From positions 1-64,000 of the forward strand of contig JASLDW010000006.1 of NCBI GenBank assembly GCA_030151365.1: a DNA stretch of 64,000 nucleotides, read 5' to 3'. The DNA comes from Lysobacter sp. GTDB taxonomy: Bacteria > Pseudomonadota > Gammaproteobacteria > Xanthomonadales > Xanthomonadaceae. Positions 10,054-18,882 of the stretch are shown here, piece after piece; position 1 is the first letter of the stretch, and the number at the start of each line of letters is the position of its first letter. The notes below the pieces were generated by a model. It worked only from the letters and a program-made list of their open reading frames with translations. It did not search any database and had not been told where the DNA came from. The translations under genes and the position numbers were made by a program.

Positions 10054-11751
10054 ATGAACCAGCAGACCCGTCTCTTCCTCCTGTTCGCCTGGCTGATGGT
10101 GGCCGTCCTGCTGTGGATGGAATGGGGCAAGGAACGCGCCGCCAAGATGGCGCCGCCGCCGGTGGTGGCCGCCCAGGCGGTTCCGCAGGTCGTGCCGGGT
10201 GCAACGCCGGCCGCGGTGCCGACGGCAGCCGTCCCCGGGGAGGCGCCGGCGACACCGGCGGCGAACGCGAGTGCAACGGCCGCGCCGGCGGTGGTGCATG
10301 TGCGCACCGACGTGCTCGACGTCGAACTCGATGGCGGCAGCTTCCGCCAGGTCGACCTGCCGCGCTATCCGAAGACCATGGATGGGCAAGATCCGGTGCG
10401 GCTGTTCTCCGCGGCGAATGCCGACTACTATCAGGCGCAGAGCGGCTGGAGCGGGCAGGGCGGTTCGCCGGCGCCGAACCACGCGGGTTTCGTCGCCGAC
10501 GGCGGCGCGGCGCGGTTCGACCTCGCGCCCGGCGCGACCACGCTGGACGTGCCGTTCACCTGGAGCGCGAATGGCGTGACCATCCATCGCGTCGTCCGCT
10601 TCACCCGCGGCAGCTACGCGGTGGACGTGCGCGACAGCGTGACCAATGGCGGAACCACGCCGTGGCAAGGCTATGTCTACCGCCAGCTGGTGCGCGTGCC
10701 GCCGAATTTCCAGACCGGGATGATGCATCCGGAGTCCTACAGCTTCGTCGGCGCGACGTGGTCGGACGGCAAGCACTACGATCGCCGCGCGTTCAAGGAC
10801 TACATGGATGGCGGTGCGGTCGACCAGACCATCAAGGGCGGCTGGCTGGCGATGCCGCAGCACCACTTCCTCAGCGTGTGGATCCCGCAGGCTGACCAGC
10901 AGTCCAAGTTCTCGCTGAGCCAGGCCGGACCGGTCGACGCGATCGCGGCGATGGGCCCGGGCTTCACCTTGCAGGCGGGCCAGACCGCGACGACCAGTGC
11001 GCGACTGTGGGTCGGGCCGAAGGACGTCAAGGCGCTGGAGGCGTTGAACGTGGCCGGCCTCGATCGCGTCATCGACTACAGCCGCTTCAGCATCTTCGCG
11101 GTGCTCGGCGGCTGGTTGTTCTGGCTGCTGATGAAGATCCATGCGCTGATCGGCAACTGGGGCTGGTCGATCATCGGCCTGGTGTTCCTGCTCAAGCTCG
11201 CGCTGTTCCCGCTGTCGAACGCGCAGTACAAGTCGACGGCGCAGATGCGCCGCGTGCAGCCGCGGATGAAGGCGCTGCAGGAACGCTACGGCGACGACAA
11301 GCAGAAGCTCCAGATGGCGATGATGGAGCTGTACAAGACCGAGAAGATCAATCCGATCGGCGGCTGCCTGCCGATCATCCCGCAGACGATCATCTTCATG
11401 ACGCTGTACTGGGTGCTGTCGGAATCGGTGGAGCTGCGCCACGCGCCATGGATGGGCTGGATCCACGACCTCACTGCGCGCGATCCCTATTTCGTGCTGC
11501 CGATCCTCAACGCCGCGATCATGTTCTTCACCCAGCACCTGACGCCGCCGGCGCCGGGCATGGACCCGACCCAGCAGAAGATGATGAAGGCGATGCCGGT
11601 GATCTTCGGCGTGATCCTCGCCTTCCTGCCGGCCGGCCTGGTGCTGTACCAGGTGGCGAACGGCGCGCTCGGCCTGATCCAGCAGACCTACATGTTGCGC
11701 AAGTACGCCGACAAGCCGTCGCCGGGCACGCACGACGCCAAGAAGAAGTAA
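10054..11751 (+). CDS. yidC: membrane protein insertase YidC
   Basis: The inner-membrane insertase that acts with or without SecYEG. The 565-residue protein starts MNQQTRLFLLFAWLM (first membrane helix). An Ala/Pro-rich linker and the large periplasmic beta-domain (about residues 85-340) follow, then the conserved five-helix insertase core beginning near GWLFWLLMKIHALIGNWGWSII with the MKALQERYGDDKQKLQ cytoplasmic loop. The ATG at 10054 is preferred to one 13 codons upstream that lies within rnpA. Confidence 0.97.
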   Translation: MNQQTRLFLLFAWLMVAVLLWMEWGKERAAKMAPPPVVAAQAVPQVVPGATPAAVPTAAVPGEAPATPAANASATAAPAVVHVRTDVLDVELDGGSFRQVDLPRYPKTMDGQDPVRLFSAANADYYQAQSGWSGQGGSPAPNHAGFVADGGAARFDLAPGATTLDVPFTWSANGVTIHRVVRFTRGSYAVDVRDSVTNGGTTPWQGYVYRQLVRVPPNFQTGMMHPESYSFVGATWSDGKHYDRRAFKDYMDGGAVDQTIKGGWLAMPQHHFLSVWIPQADQQSKFSLSQAGPVDAIAAMGPGFTLQAGQTATTSARLWVGPKDVKALEALNVAGLDRVIDYSRFSIFAVLGGWLFWLLMKIHALIGNWGWSIIGLVFLLKLALFPLSNAQYKSTAQMRRVQPRMKALQERYGDDKQKLQMAMMELYKTEKINPIGGCLPIIPQTIIFMTLYWVLSESVELRHAPWMGWIHDLTARDPYFVLPILNAAIMFFTQHLTPPAPGMDPTQQKMMKAMPVIFGVILAFLPAGLVLYQVANGALGLIQQTYMLRKYADKPSPGTHDAKKK

Positions 11752-11775
11752 GTCGCATGGCGGCATGATGTGGGC

Positions 11776-13113
11776 ATGAGCACTGCCGCCAGCACGACCA
11801 CGATCGTGGCCATCGCCAGCGCCCCCGGACAGGGGGGCGTCGGCATCGTGCGATTGTCGGGCGTGCTGGCGCATGACATCGCCGCGCGCCTGTGCGGAAA
11901 AACATTGACGCCGCGGCAGGCGATCCGCGTGCAGGTGCGCGCGGCCGATGACGGCGATCCCATCGACGACGGCATCGCGCTGCGTTTCGTCGCGCCGGCG
12001 AGTTTCACCGGCGAGGACGTGGTGGAACTGCAGCTGCACGGCAGCCCGGTATTGCTGGAACAGGTCGTGCAAGCTGCGGTGCAACTCGGTGCGCGCCGCG
12101 CACGACCCGGCGAATTCAGCGAACGCGCCTTCCACAACGGCAAGCTCGATCTCGCGCAGGCCGAAGCGATCGCCGACCTGATCGCCGCGCGCGACGTGCA
12201 GGCCGCGCGCGCGGCCCGGCGTTCGCTCGATGGCGCGTTCTCGACGCGCGTCGATGCGTTGGCATTGCGGCTGCTGCATCTGCGCGTGCACATGGAAGCC
12301 GCGATCGATTTCGCCGACGAACCGATCGAGACACTGGGTGGCGACGCCCTGCGGGAGGGCATCGCCACGGCATCGCGCGAACTCGGGGAGCTGCTGCTTG
12401 CCGCCGAGCAGGGACGCCGCCTCCGCGATGGCCTGCATGCGGTTCTGGTCGGCCTGCCCAATGCCGGCAAGAGTTCGTTGCTCAATGCCCTGGCCGGCAG
12501 CGAGCGCGCCATCGTCACCGACGTGCCGGGCACGACGCGCGACCTCTTGCACGAAACTATCCGCGTCGATGGCGTCGAACTGACGCTGGTGGATACCGCG
12601 GGACAACGCGACGATGGCGATGCGATCGAACGCGAGGGCATGCGCCGCGCCCGCGCCGAACTCGAACGCGCCGACCTGGCGATCGCGGTGCTGGATGGGC
12701 GCGATGCCGACAGCCAGCGCGCACGATTGCAACCGCTGCTCGCAGCCGTTCCGCGAATCCTGTGGATCCACAACAAGGGCGACCTGCTCGTGGCCCCGTG
12801 CGTCGGCGATGACGCGCTCGTTGTGTCCGCGCGCACGGGCGAAGGTCTCGCCGGCTTGCGTGAACGGTTGTCGCGACTGGCCGGCCATCAGGCCGGCGAG
12901 GGCGCATTCAGCGCGCGCGCGCGCCATGTCGAAGCCTTGCAACGCGCACGGGAACATCTCTCGGCCGCCGGTTCGGCATTCGGGCATGGCCAACTGGAAC
13001 TGGCTGCGGAGGATCTTCGCCTGGGCCACGACGCCCTTGGCGAAATCACCGGGCGCGTGCTGGCCGACGACCTTCTCGGGCACATCTTCACCAGCTTCTG
13101 CATCGGCAAATAG
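11776..13113 (+). CDS. mnmE: tRNA modification GTPase MnmE (TrmE)
   Basis: With MnmG, this GTPase adds the aminomethyl-type group to the wobble uridine of several tRNAs. The 445-residue protein has the N-terminal formyl-THF-binding domain (TIVAIASAPGQGGVGIVRLSG, RPGEFSERAF), then the G domain with G1 GLPNAGKSSLLN, G2/G3 PGTTRD and DTAGQR, and NKGD in place of NKSD. It ends with the obligatory CIGK; the Cys is catalytic. A GTG two codons upstream is an alternative start. It follows yidC by 24 bases and may be cotranscribed. Confidence 0.97.
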   Translation: MSTAASTTTIVAIASAPGQGGVGIVRLSGVLAHDIAARLCGKTLTPRQAIRVQVRAADDGDPIDDGIALRFVAPASFTGEDVVELQLHGSPVLLEQVVQAAVQLGARRARPGEFSERAFHNGKLDLAQAEAIADLIAARDVQAARAARRSLDGAFSTRVDALALRLLHLRVHMEAAIDFADEPIETLGGDALREGIATASRELGELLLAAEQGRRLRDGLHAVLVGLPNAGKSSLLNALAGSERAIVTDVPGTTRDLLHETIRVDGVELTLVDTAGQRDDGDAIEREGMRRARAELERADLAIAVLDGRDADSQRARLQPLLAAVPRILWIHNKGDLLVAPCVGDDALVVSARTGEGLAGLRERLSRLAGHQAGEGAFSARARHVEALQRAREHLSAAGSAFGHGQLELAAEDLRLGHDALGEITGRVLADDLLGHIFTSFCIGK

Positions 13114-13157
13114 CCCCCTGCGCTGTGACGCGCCCGACATATCCGGACATCGGGGTG

Positions 13158-13186
13158 TTGACAAGGTGCCTGCCCGCGGCTTGTAT
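13158..13186 (+). promoter_or_regulatory. likely sigma-70 promoter of the TonB-domain lipoprotein gene
   Basis: TTGACA at 13158-13163 and TTGTAT at 13181-13186 with an ideal 17-base spacer, 34 bases before the start at 13221. This would separate the gene from mnmE. Confidence 0.52.
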
Positions 13187-13220
13187 TCGTTCGGTTACGC
13201 ATCCGCCCGGGGAAATCCAC

Positions 13221-14312
13221 ATGAAATCGACCGCCGCCGCAAGGCCCGCGCCCACCCTGTTGTCCCGCTCCCTGCTTGCCGGTGGCGTCGCCTTCGCGCT
13301 TGCGCTGGGCATGACGGCCTGCAAGAAGGACGAGAACGCCACGCCGGCCGCCGGCACGCCGGCCGCCACCCCGGCGGCGGCCCCGGCACCTGCGGTGTCG
13401 TCGGCAGTCGCCGCGATGGGCGCCGACCAGCTGCGCGATGCCGCGGCCAAGGCCCTGAGCGAGCAGCGCCTGTATGCGCCCGCCGGCAACAACGCCATGG
13501 AGTATTACCTGGCACTGCGCGACAAGTCGGCGAACGATCCGTCGGTCGCCAGCGCGCTGACCGACCTCCAACCCTACGCGACCATCGCCACCGAGCAGGC
13601 GATCGCCCGCAAGGACTTCACCGAAGCCGACCGCCTCTATGCATTGCTGGAGAAGGCCGACTCCGCGGCGCCGGCATTGCCGCGCCTGAAGAACGCGATC
13701 GCCGATGGCGAGAAGGCCGCCGCCGCGACGGCGGCCTCCGGGACCACGCCGGTGCTGACGCCGCAGGAACAGGCCAAGCAGGCCGAACTCGAGAAGAAGC
13801 GCCTGGAAGACCAGAAGAAGTTGCAGGAACAGGCGGCGAAGGAGCTGGCGGCCAAGCAGGCGCAGGACAAGGTCGCGCAGGCGGCCCAGAAGCAGCAGCA
13901 GGACGCCGCGGCGAAGGCGGACGCCGATCGCAAGGCGGAAGCGGATCGCAAGGCCGAAGCCGATCGCCGCGCCGAAGCCGACCGCAAGGCCGCCGCCGAG
14001 CGCGCCGCGGAGCAACAGCAGCAGCGCGCGGCGGCAGCGCCGACGCGCAGTGCCAGCAGCGAATTGCGCGCCATCAGCACGCCGAGCCCGCGCTTCCCGG
14101 TCGAGGCCCTGCGCAGCGGCCAGAGCGGCAGCGTGACGGTCGAATTCACCGTGTCGCAGGATGGCTCCGTGGGCGCCGCCCGCGTGGTCAATGCCGATCC
14201 GCCGCGCGTGTTCGATCGCGAAGCGCTGAATGCGGTCCGCAAGTGGCGCTTCGAACCTGTCGGTTCGCCGGTCACCACCCGCCGCACGATGCAGTTCAAG
14301 CCGAGCGAGTGA
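13221..14312 (+). CDS. TonB-domain lipoprotein with long coiled-coil
   Basis: A 363-residue protein ending in a TonB C-terminal domain (about residues 280-363: STPSPRFPVEALRSGQSG, VTVEFTVSQDGSV, ALNAVRKWRFEP). The N-terminus has a hydrophobic segment followed by MTAC, a plausible lipobox with Cys34, instead of the usual TonB inner-membrane anchor. Residues about 190-275 are Ala/Lys/Glu/Gln-rich repeats (EEQ/KQAE, ADRKAEADRKAEADR) that should form a long helix of TolA type. The start at 13221 has GGGGA upstream. It is probably an energy transducer or periplasmic linker. ExbB and ExbD are not adjacent, so its motor partner is unknown. Confidence 0.82.
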   Translation: MKSTAAARPAPTLLSRSLLAGGVAFALALGMTACKKDENATPAAGTPAATPAAAPAPAVSSAVAAMGADQLRDAAAKALSEQRLYAPAGNNAMEYYLALRDKSANDPSVASALTDLQPYATIATEQAIARKDFTEADRLYALLEKADSAAPALPRLKNAIADGEKAAAATAASGTTPVLTPQEQAKQAELEKKRLEDQKKLQEQAAKELAAKQAQDKVAQAAQKQQQDAAAKADADRKAEADRKAEADRRAEADRKAAAERAAEQQQQRAAAAPTRSASSELRAISTPSPRFPVEALRSGQSGSVTVEFTVSQDGSVGAARVVNADPPRVFDREALNAVRKWRFEPVGSPVTTRRTMQFKPSE

Positions 14313-14328
14313 TCGTTTCGATGCCTGC

Positions 14329-14358
14329 AAAAAAGCCCGGCGTTCGCCGGGCTTTTTT
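14329..14358. terminator. bidirectional rho-independent terminator
   Basis: A perfect stem (GCCCGGCG at 14335-14342 pairing with CGCCGGGC at 14345-14352, two-base loop) flanked by six A on the left and six T on the right. It lies 22 bases after the plus-strand TonB-domain gene and just past the end of the minus-strand ABC permease gene, so it can stop transcripts from both sides. Confidence 0.92.
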
Positions 14359-14379
14359 GTTGCCGGCTTCCCGTCGCGG

Positions 14380-15555
14380 TCAGGAGGCGACCGCGAGTTT
14401 TTCCTGGCCGTAGCGGCGCACCGCCAGCCACCACAGCAACGCGGTGACGGCGATCGCCGAGGCGAAGTACACCAGCCATTCCAGCGGCTGGATGGCCTCG
14501 CTGCGCAGCACCTTGAGGATGATCTGGTTCTGCGCGAGGAACGGGATCGCGAATTGCCACAGCGCGTTCTTCACCGGGTTCACCATCAGGAAGATGGTCG
14601 GGACCATCGGCAGCAGCATCAGGATCGACATGAAGCTCTGCGCTTCCTTCACCGATTTCGCGCCCGAGGCGATCAGCGTCAGCAGGCTGCAACCGAGCGC
14701 GACCAGCGGCAACAGGATCAACAGCATCTTCAACACTGCCATTGCGCTGATGTCCATCGCCTTGCCGATGCCGGGCGTGAGTTGGGCGCCGAGCTTGAAC
14801 GACAGGCAGGTGAGGGTGACCGAAACGATGCCGATCAGCACGGCCGCGACCACCTTGCCGCTGACCATGGTGCCGCGCGCGACCGGATTGGTGAGCAGCG
14901 GCTCCAGCGACTGGCGTTCGCGCTCGCCGGCGGTCATGTCGATCACCAGCGCCGCGCCGCCCAGGAAACCGCCGAGGATCAGCAGGTAGGGCAGGAACGA
15001 CATCACCCGGCCACGGCGCGCTTCCGGCGTCGACAGGTCCTTGTTCGCCACCATCACCGGCGCCGCGACCTGCGGATTGATGCCGCGGGCGAGCAGGCGC
15101 AATGCGCCCATCTGCTGGGTATAGGCATTGAGCAGGGTGGTCACGCGTTCGGTCGGGATGCGCGCGTCCTGGCGGGTGGAATCGTTGACCACTTCGACCA
15201 GTGCGGGTTCGCCCTTGCGCCACTGCTCCTCGAACTTGTCGCCGATGCGGATGTAGACGTCCTCCCCCTGGCTGCGGATGGCGGCATCGGGATCGGCGAC
15301 GTTCTTGGCGGTAACGCCGTGCCCGGCCAGCCACTTCACCAGGTTGGGCGCGTGCTGGGCGCCGACAATGGCGACTTCCAGCGGCTTGTCGTTGAGTTCC
15401 TTCATCTTGTGCTGCATGAAGGTGCCGAGGCCGAAGATCAGCAGCAACATCAGCACCGGCGTCATCAGCAGCGTCAGCAGCATGGTCTTGCGGTCGCGGG
15501 AGAAGTCGAGCAGTTCCTTGCCGACGATGGCGGCGAGCGGGTTCGGGGCATTCAT
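14380..15555 (-). CDS. ABC-2 type exporter permease, NatB-like
   Basis: The membrane partner of the ATPase encoded just upstream. The 391-residue protein starts with a cytoplasmic KELLDFSRDRKTML segment, a first membrane helix (residues about 22-44), a large extracytoplasmic domain to about residue 185, and then five or six membrane helices. The motif MTAGERERQSLEPLLTNPVARG is the coupling-helix region seen in NatB/ABC-2 permeases. NatAB in Bacillus exports sodium; the substrate here is unknown. Its ATG overlaps the ATPase stop by 4 bases, and it is the last gene of the six-gene unit, before the bidirectional terminator. Confidence 0.85.
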   Translation of the reverse strand: MNAPNPLAAIVGKELLDFSRDRKTMLLTLLMTPVLMLLLIFGLGTFMQHKMKELNDKPLEVAIVGAQHAPNLVKWLAGHGVTAKNVADPDAAIRSQGEDVYIRIGDKFEEQWRKGEPALVEVVNDSTRQDARIPTERVTTLLNAYTQQMGALRLLARGINPQVAAPVMVANKDLSTPEARRGRVMSFLPYLLILGGFLGGAALVIDMTAGERERQSLEPLLTNPVARGTMVSGKVVAAVLIGIVSVTLTCLSFKLGAQLTPGIGKAMDISAMAVLKMLLILLPLVALGCSLLTLIASGAKSVKEAQSFMSILMLLPMVPTIFLMVNPVKNALWQFAIPFLAQNQIILKVLRSEAIQPLEWLVYFASAIAVTALLWWLAVRRYGQEKLAVAS

Positions 15556-16307
15556 GCGTGCAGTCCTTCTTCGCTGCCGATCAGGCGGACGAAAGCGTCT
15601 TCGAGGTTGGATTCATGGGCTTGTTCGCGCAGTTCGTCCGGGCTGCCTTCGGCCATGACGCGGCCATTGGCGATGATGACGATGCGATCGCACAGCGCGG
15701 CGACCTCCTGCATGATGTGGCTGGAGAACACCACGCAATGGCCTTCGTCGCGCAGGTGCTTGAGGAAGCCGCGCAGGCCGCGCGTGGTCATCACGTCGAG
15801 GCCGTTGGTCGGTTCATCGAGGATGACGTTGCGCGGCGAGTGGATCAGCGCGCGCGCGATCGCGGTCTTGGTGCGCTGGCCCTGCGAGAAGCCCTCGGTG
15901 CGGCGATCGAGGAAATCCTCCATCTGCAGTGCAGTGGCCAATGCAGCGATGCGCTGCTCCATCTGCTGCGGCGAGAGGCCATGCAGTTCACCGAAGTAGC
16001 GGATGTTCTCGCGCGCGGTCAGGCGCTTGTAGACGCCGCGCGCATCCGGCAACACGCCGAGCGCGCGGCGCACCGAGTTGGGATCGACGCGGGCATTGAT
16101 GCCGTCGACAGTGACGCTGCCGCGTTCCGGCGTCATCAGCGTGTAGAGCATGCGCATGGTGGTGGTCTTGCCGGCGCCGTTGGGCCCGAGCAGGCCGGTG
16201 ATCTGGCCGTCGCGGGCGGTGAAGCTGACGTCGCTAACGGCGACCACCGGGGTGTCGTGCTTGCCCTTGCCGGGAAATGTCTTGTGGAGGTGTTCGGCGA
16301 CGATCAT
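15552..16307 (-). CDS. ABC exporter ATP-binding protein, NatA-like
   Basis: A 251-residue nucleotide-binding subunit with Walker A GPNGAGKTT, signature motif FSQGQRTKTAIARAL (variant of LSGGQ), Walker B NVILDEPTNGLD and the switch His in FSSHIMQE. The start at 16307 overlaps the hydrolase stop (ATGA) and has GGATGG upstream; an ATG three codons earlier lacks a ribosome site. It forms an exporter with the permease that follows. Confidence 0.88.
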   Translation of the reverse strand: MIVAEHLHKTFPGKGKHDTPVVAVSDVSFTARDGQITGLLGPNGAGKTTTMRMLYTLMTPERGSVTVDGINARVDPNSVRRALGVLPDARGVYKRLTARENIRYFGELHGLSPQQMEQRIAALATALQMEDFLDRRTEGFSQGQRTKTAIARALIHSPRNVILDEPTNGLDVMTTRGLRGFLKHLRDEGHCVVFSSHIMQEVAALCDRIVIIANGRVMAEGSPDELREQAHESNLEDAFVRLIGSEEGLHA

Positions 16308-17851
16308 GGCGTCCATCCGTTGTAGTCGATGAAGGAAGGCGTCGGGCTGAGCGCGTCGAGGCACTTGGCGTCGAGCGACTTGGCGTCGGCGGTCTCGATG
16401 AACTTGGCGAACAGGCGCGGCATGCAGCCGGCGGCGATCACGTTGTGGCCCTGGCCGTTGAGCACCAGCAGGCGGCCGTTGGGCAGCGACTTCGCGACTT
16501 CCTCGCCGTAGCGCGGCGGCGTCACCGGATCGAACTGGCCTTCCAGCACCAGCGCCGGCACCGGCGTCGTCAATGCGTTGTGGAAATCGGCCGGCACCTT
16601 GCCCTTCGGCCACTGCGTGCAGGCCTGCGCCATGAAGCGCGCCATGTCGTTGCCGAGCACGGTGCCGCTGTCGTCCTGAGCGGCCGCGGGTGCCTGGCCG
16701 GCATCTTCGCCGCAGACCACCGAGAGCTGCATGCCCATCGCCATCTGGTCCTTCATCTGCGTGCGCAGCATCGATGTCAGCGCCTTGAGCCCGGCGTAGC
16801 GGCCTTGCGCGGCTTCGTGGATCTGCAGCGGCAGGATCGAGGCGATCGCCGGCATGTAGGCGAACATGCGCACCAGCCCGGCGACTTCATCGGCGGTCAG
16901 TGCCTCGGTCTTCTGTTCGCCGGACAGGGGATCACGATAGCCGACCTGCGGCGGCGCCTTGCGCAGCGTGTCCAGCAAGCTGCCGAGTTCCGCGCGCGGA
17001 TCGCCGAACTTCGCCTTGCACTGCGCGTCCTTGGTGCAGACACCGAATTGCAGCGCCAGCGCGTCGTCGAGGTTGCGCGCCCAGATGTTGGAGAGATGCA
17101 GCGTGTTGGGCACGACGGAGTCGAGCACGATGCTGCGGGTCTGCTGCGGATGGCGCATCGCGTATTGCTGCGCCACGCGGGTGCCGTAGCTCACGCCGTA
17201 GAGGTTGACCTGCTTCGCGCCGATGGCGGCGCGCACGGCGTCGAGGTCGGCGACCGCTTCGGTGGTGCCGTACTGGCGCAGGTCGGCGCGCTTCGACAGC
17301 GTGTCGATGCAGGTCGTGGTGATCCGCTGCACGGCGGCGGCATCCGGCGTCGATGCGCTTTCGTCGCCGACATCGCAGGCTAGCTTGTTGGAGCCGCCGG
17401 TGCCGCGTTGGTCGACCAGGATCACGTCGCGCTGGTTGAGCACGCCCTGGAAGACCGGTGCGAGCATGGCGTAACTGTCCACCGCCGACTGGCCGGGACC
17501 GCCGGCGATCAGGAACACCGGATCGTCATGCCGGTCGGCATCTTCATCGGCCGGCACCCAGGCGATGCGCAGGTCGATCTTGCGGCCATCGGCATCGGCG
17601 CGATTTTCCGGCACCGACAGCGTCGTGCATTGCGCCGGCAAGCCTTCGCGTCCTGCCGCACCGGGCAAGGTGCAGGGCTTGAAGCTCAGCTGGCCGAGCT
17701 TGCGCAGCTGCGCCGGTTCGACGTGCGCGGGTTGCGCGGATGCAGCGCCATTCGCCGCTTGCGTCGATGGTTGATGCTTGCGCCATGACTGGTAGCCGAA
17801 CAGTGCAACGGCGGCCAGCACCGCGAGAATGATGCGGATCTTTCTGGACAT
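16304..17851 (-). CDS. alpha/beta-hydrolase, TAP-like peptidase, membrane-anchored
   Basis: A 515-residue protein related to the tripeptidyl/prolyl aminopeptidases of the S33 family. An N-terminal hydrophobic stretch (residues 5-20) serves as signal or anchor. The oxyanion motif GGPG is at about 117-120 and the nucleophile is Ser221 in GVSYG. The acid is Asp in GQFDPVTPP and the catalytic His is in GQGHNV, in the C-terminal TAP-type domain; four or more pairs of Cys suggest disulphides outside the cytoplasm. It has a strong GAGGAGG ribosome site and starts 12 bases after the XRE gene. A peptide substrate linked to the neighbouring exporter is conceivable but unproven. Confidence 0.85.
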   Translation of the reverse strand: MSRKIRIILAVLAAVALFGYQSWRKHQPSTQAANGAASAQPAHVEPAQLRKLGQLSFKPCTLPGAAGREGLPAQCTTLSVPENRADADGRKIDLRIAWVPADEDADRHDDPVFLIAGGPGQSAVDSYAMLAPVFQGVLNQRDVILVDQRGTGGSNKLACDVGDESASTPDAAAVQRITTTCIDTLSKRADLRQYGTTEAVADLDAVRAAIGAKQVNLYGVSYGTRVAQQYAMRHPQQTRSIVLDSVVPNTLHLSNIWARNLDDALALQFGVCTKDAQCKAKFGDPRAELGSLLDTLRKAPPQVGYRDPLSGEQKTEALTADEVAGLVRMFAYMPAIASILPLQIHEAAQGRYAGLKALTSMLRTQMKDQMAMGMQLSVVCGEDAGQAPAAAQDDSGTVLGNDMARFMAQACTQWPKGKVPADFHNALTTPVPALVLEGQFDPVTPPRYGEEVAKSLPNGRLLVLNGQGHNVIAAGCMPRLFAKFIETADAKSLDAKCLDALSPTPSFIDYNGWTP

Positions 17852-17863
17852 TCGCCCCCCTCC

Positions 17864-18061
17864 TCAAGGTTCGTGGTAGATGAAAACGGATTCGATGGGT
17901 TCGTCGAACAACTTCGCGATGCGGAACGCCAGCGGCAGCGACGGATCGTATTTACCGGTTTCCAGCGCGTTGATGGTCTGGCGCGAGACGTCGAGGCGTT
18001 CGGCCAACGCGGCCTGCGACCAGCCCATCTGTTCGCGCAATTCGCGCAGGCGGTTGTCCAT
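17864..18061 (-). CDS. small XRE-family (Cro/CI-type) regulator
   Basis: A 65-residue protein that is little more than one helix-turn-helix domain: residues 15-34 SQAALAERLDVSRQTINALE. It ends FDEPIESVFIY, as in the small XRE regulators that accompany membrane proteins. The ATG at 18061 shares its A with the stop of the upstream membrane gene (TGATG), so translation is coupled. It is the natural candidate to bind the two palindromes at 18841-18904 and repress its own operon. Confidence 0.88.
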   Translation of the reverse strand: MDNRLRELREQMGWSQAALAERLDVSRQTINALETGKYDPSLPLAFRIAKLFDEPIESVFIYHEP

Positions 18062-18663
18062 CAGCGGTAGCGCCGGGTCGCGCGGAACTTGCCGATGGCG
18101 TAGGTGAAGCACATCAGCGGGAAGACCCAGATCATGGCGACGCCGGCCGGGACGTCGATGACCTTGCCGAGCTGGAGGAAACCGCCGGCGAGATAGACCT
18201 GCGAGACGATCAGCGCGGCGACGCCGACCGCTTCCATCTCGATGCGACGCTGCATCTCGTCGACCGTGCGCAGGTAGCGCAGGAAGGCGAACATGACGAA
18301 GGAGATCGGCAAGGCCGGCGCGATCGCGATCAGCGCGCGCAGCGGCATCGCCATCTGGTAATGCTTCAGCAGCCAGGTCGATGCGAGCACGAGCGCGGTG
18401 TACAGGATCATCGCCGGCCACAGGCGGCGGCGGTAATCGCGGCTGGCGCGGCTGGAATATTCCTCCTCGCAGTGGTCGCGCCACCAGCGCGGCGCGAAAT
18501 GCATGAACGCGACCAGCGCGACCAGCCCCGAACCCATGCCGGTGAAGAAGCCGACCCGGGTGTCCGACCAGCCGGCGTGGTTGCCGTAGAGCGCCAGGGC
18601 GAACGTCACCACGATGCCGGCGTACCCCAGCCACAAGCGGTTGCGGAAGCTCATGGACATCAT
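18061..18663 (-). CDS. multi-pass membrane protein of unknown function
   Basis: A 200-residue protein with about six hydrophobic segments (approximate residues 8-28, 36-55, 82-102, 107-127, 146-165, 168-190). Between them lie a charged cytoplasmic stretch (WWRDHCEEEYSSRASRDYRRR) and the motif RTVDEMQRRIEMEAVG, which recalls the DExQRR loop of small membrane proteins paired with XRE regulators. GGAGG precedes the start at 18663 by 8 bases. It overlaps the 57-residue gene upstream (ATGA) and the XRE gene downstream (TGATG). It could be a sensor or anti-regulator for the XRE protein, which is inference. Confidence 0.78.
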   Translation of the reverse strand: MMSMSFRNRLWLGYAGIVVTFALALYGNHAGWSDTRVGFFTGMGSGLVALVAFMHFAPRWWRDHCEEEYSSRASRDYRRRLWPAMILYTALVLASTWLLKHYQMAMPLRALIAIAPALPISFVMFAFLRYLRTVDEMQRRIEMEAVGVAALIVSQVYLAGGFLQLGKVIDVPAGVAMIWVFPLMCFTYAIGKFRATRRYR

Positions 18664-18833
18664 TGCGGCTTCCTCCGCGCGCTGGCCATCAGGGCGACGC
18701 CGAGTGCGATGAAAGCCGGGCCGGGCGCCCACAGGCCGGTGTTGCGGGTGGCGAGTCCGGCGGCGAGGAAGACGATCCCGACGATCAGGAAGACGAGACC
18801 GGAACTGCGGGTGGAGCGGGGCTTGTCGTTCAT
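18660..18833 (-). CDS. 57-residue membrane protein, first gene of the XRE operon
   Basis: A short frame beginning MNDKPRSTRSSG, with two hydrophobic segments (about residues 12-28 and 33-50) separated by a Thr/Arg/Asn turn, and a basic C-terminus ARRKPQ. It starts 8 bases after one palindromic operator and ends with an ATGA overlap into the 200-residue membrane gene. Function is unknown; the arrangement and typical composition argue for a real gene. Confidence 0.68.
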   Translation of the reverse strand: MNDKPRSTRSSGLVFLIVGIVFLAAGLATRNTGLWAPGPAFIALGVALMASARRKPQ

Positions 18834-18840
18834 GGCGGTG

Positions 18841-18858
18841 TGTCAAGTGACCTTGACA
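18841..18858. promoter_or_regulatory. palindromic operator, proximal copy
   Basis: TGTCAAG and CTTGACA arms separated by TGAC, 7 bases before the first gene of the XRE operon. It matches the distal copy at all arm positions. It would lie downstream of a promoter, between the -10 and the start codon, a typical repressor position. Confidence 0.65.
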
Positions 18859-18882
18859 ACACACTAAGCCCGGCAAATCCGG

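Noticed and set aside
9805..13164. A 1119-codon minus-strand open frame opposite rnpA, yidC and mnmE
   Set aside because: No domain, low-complexity translation, and opposite three certain genes.
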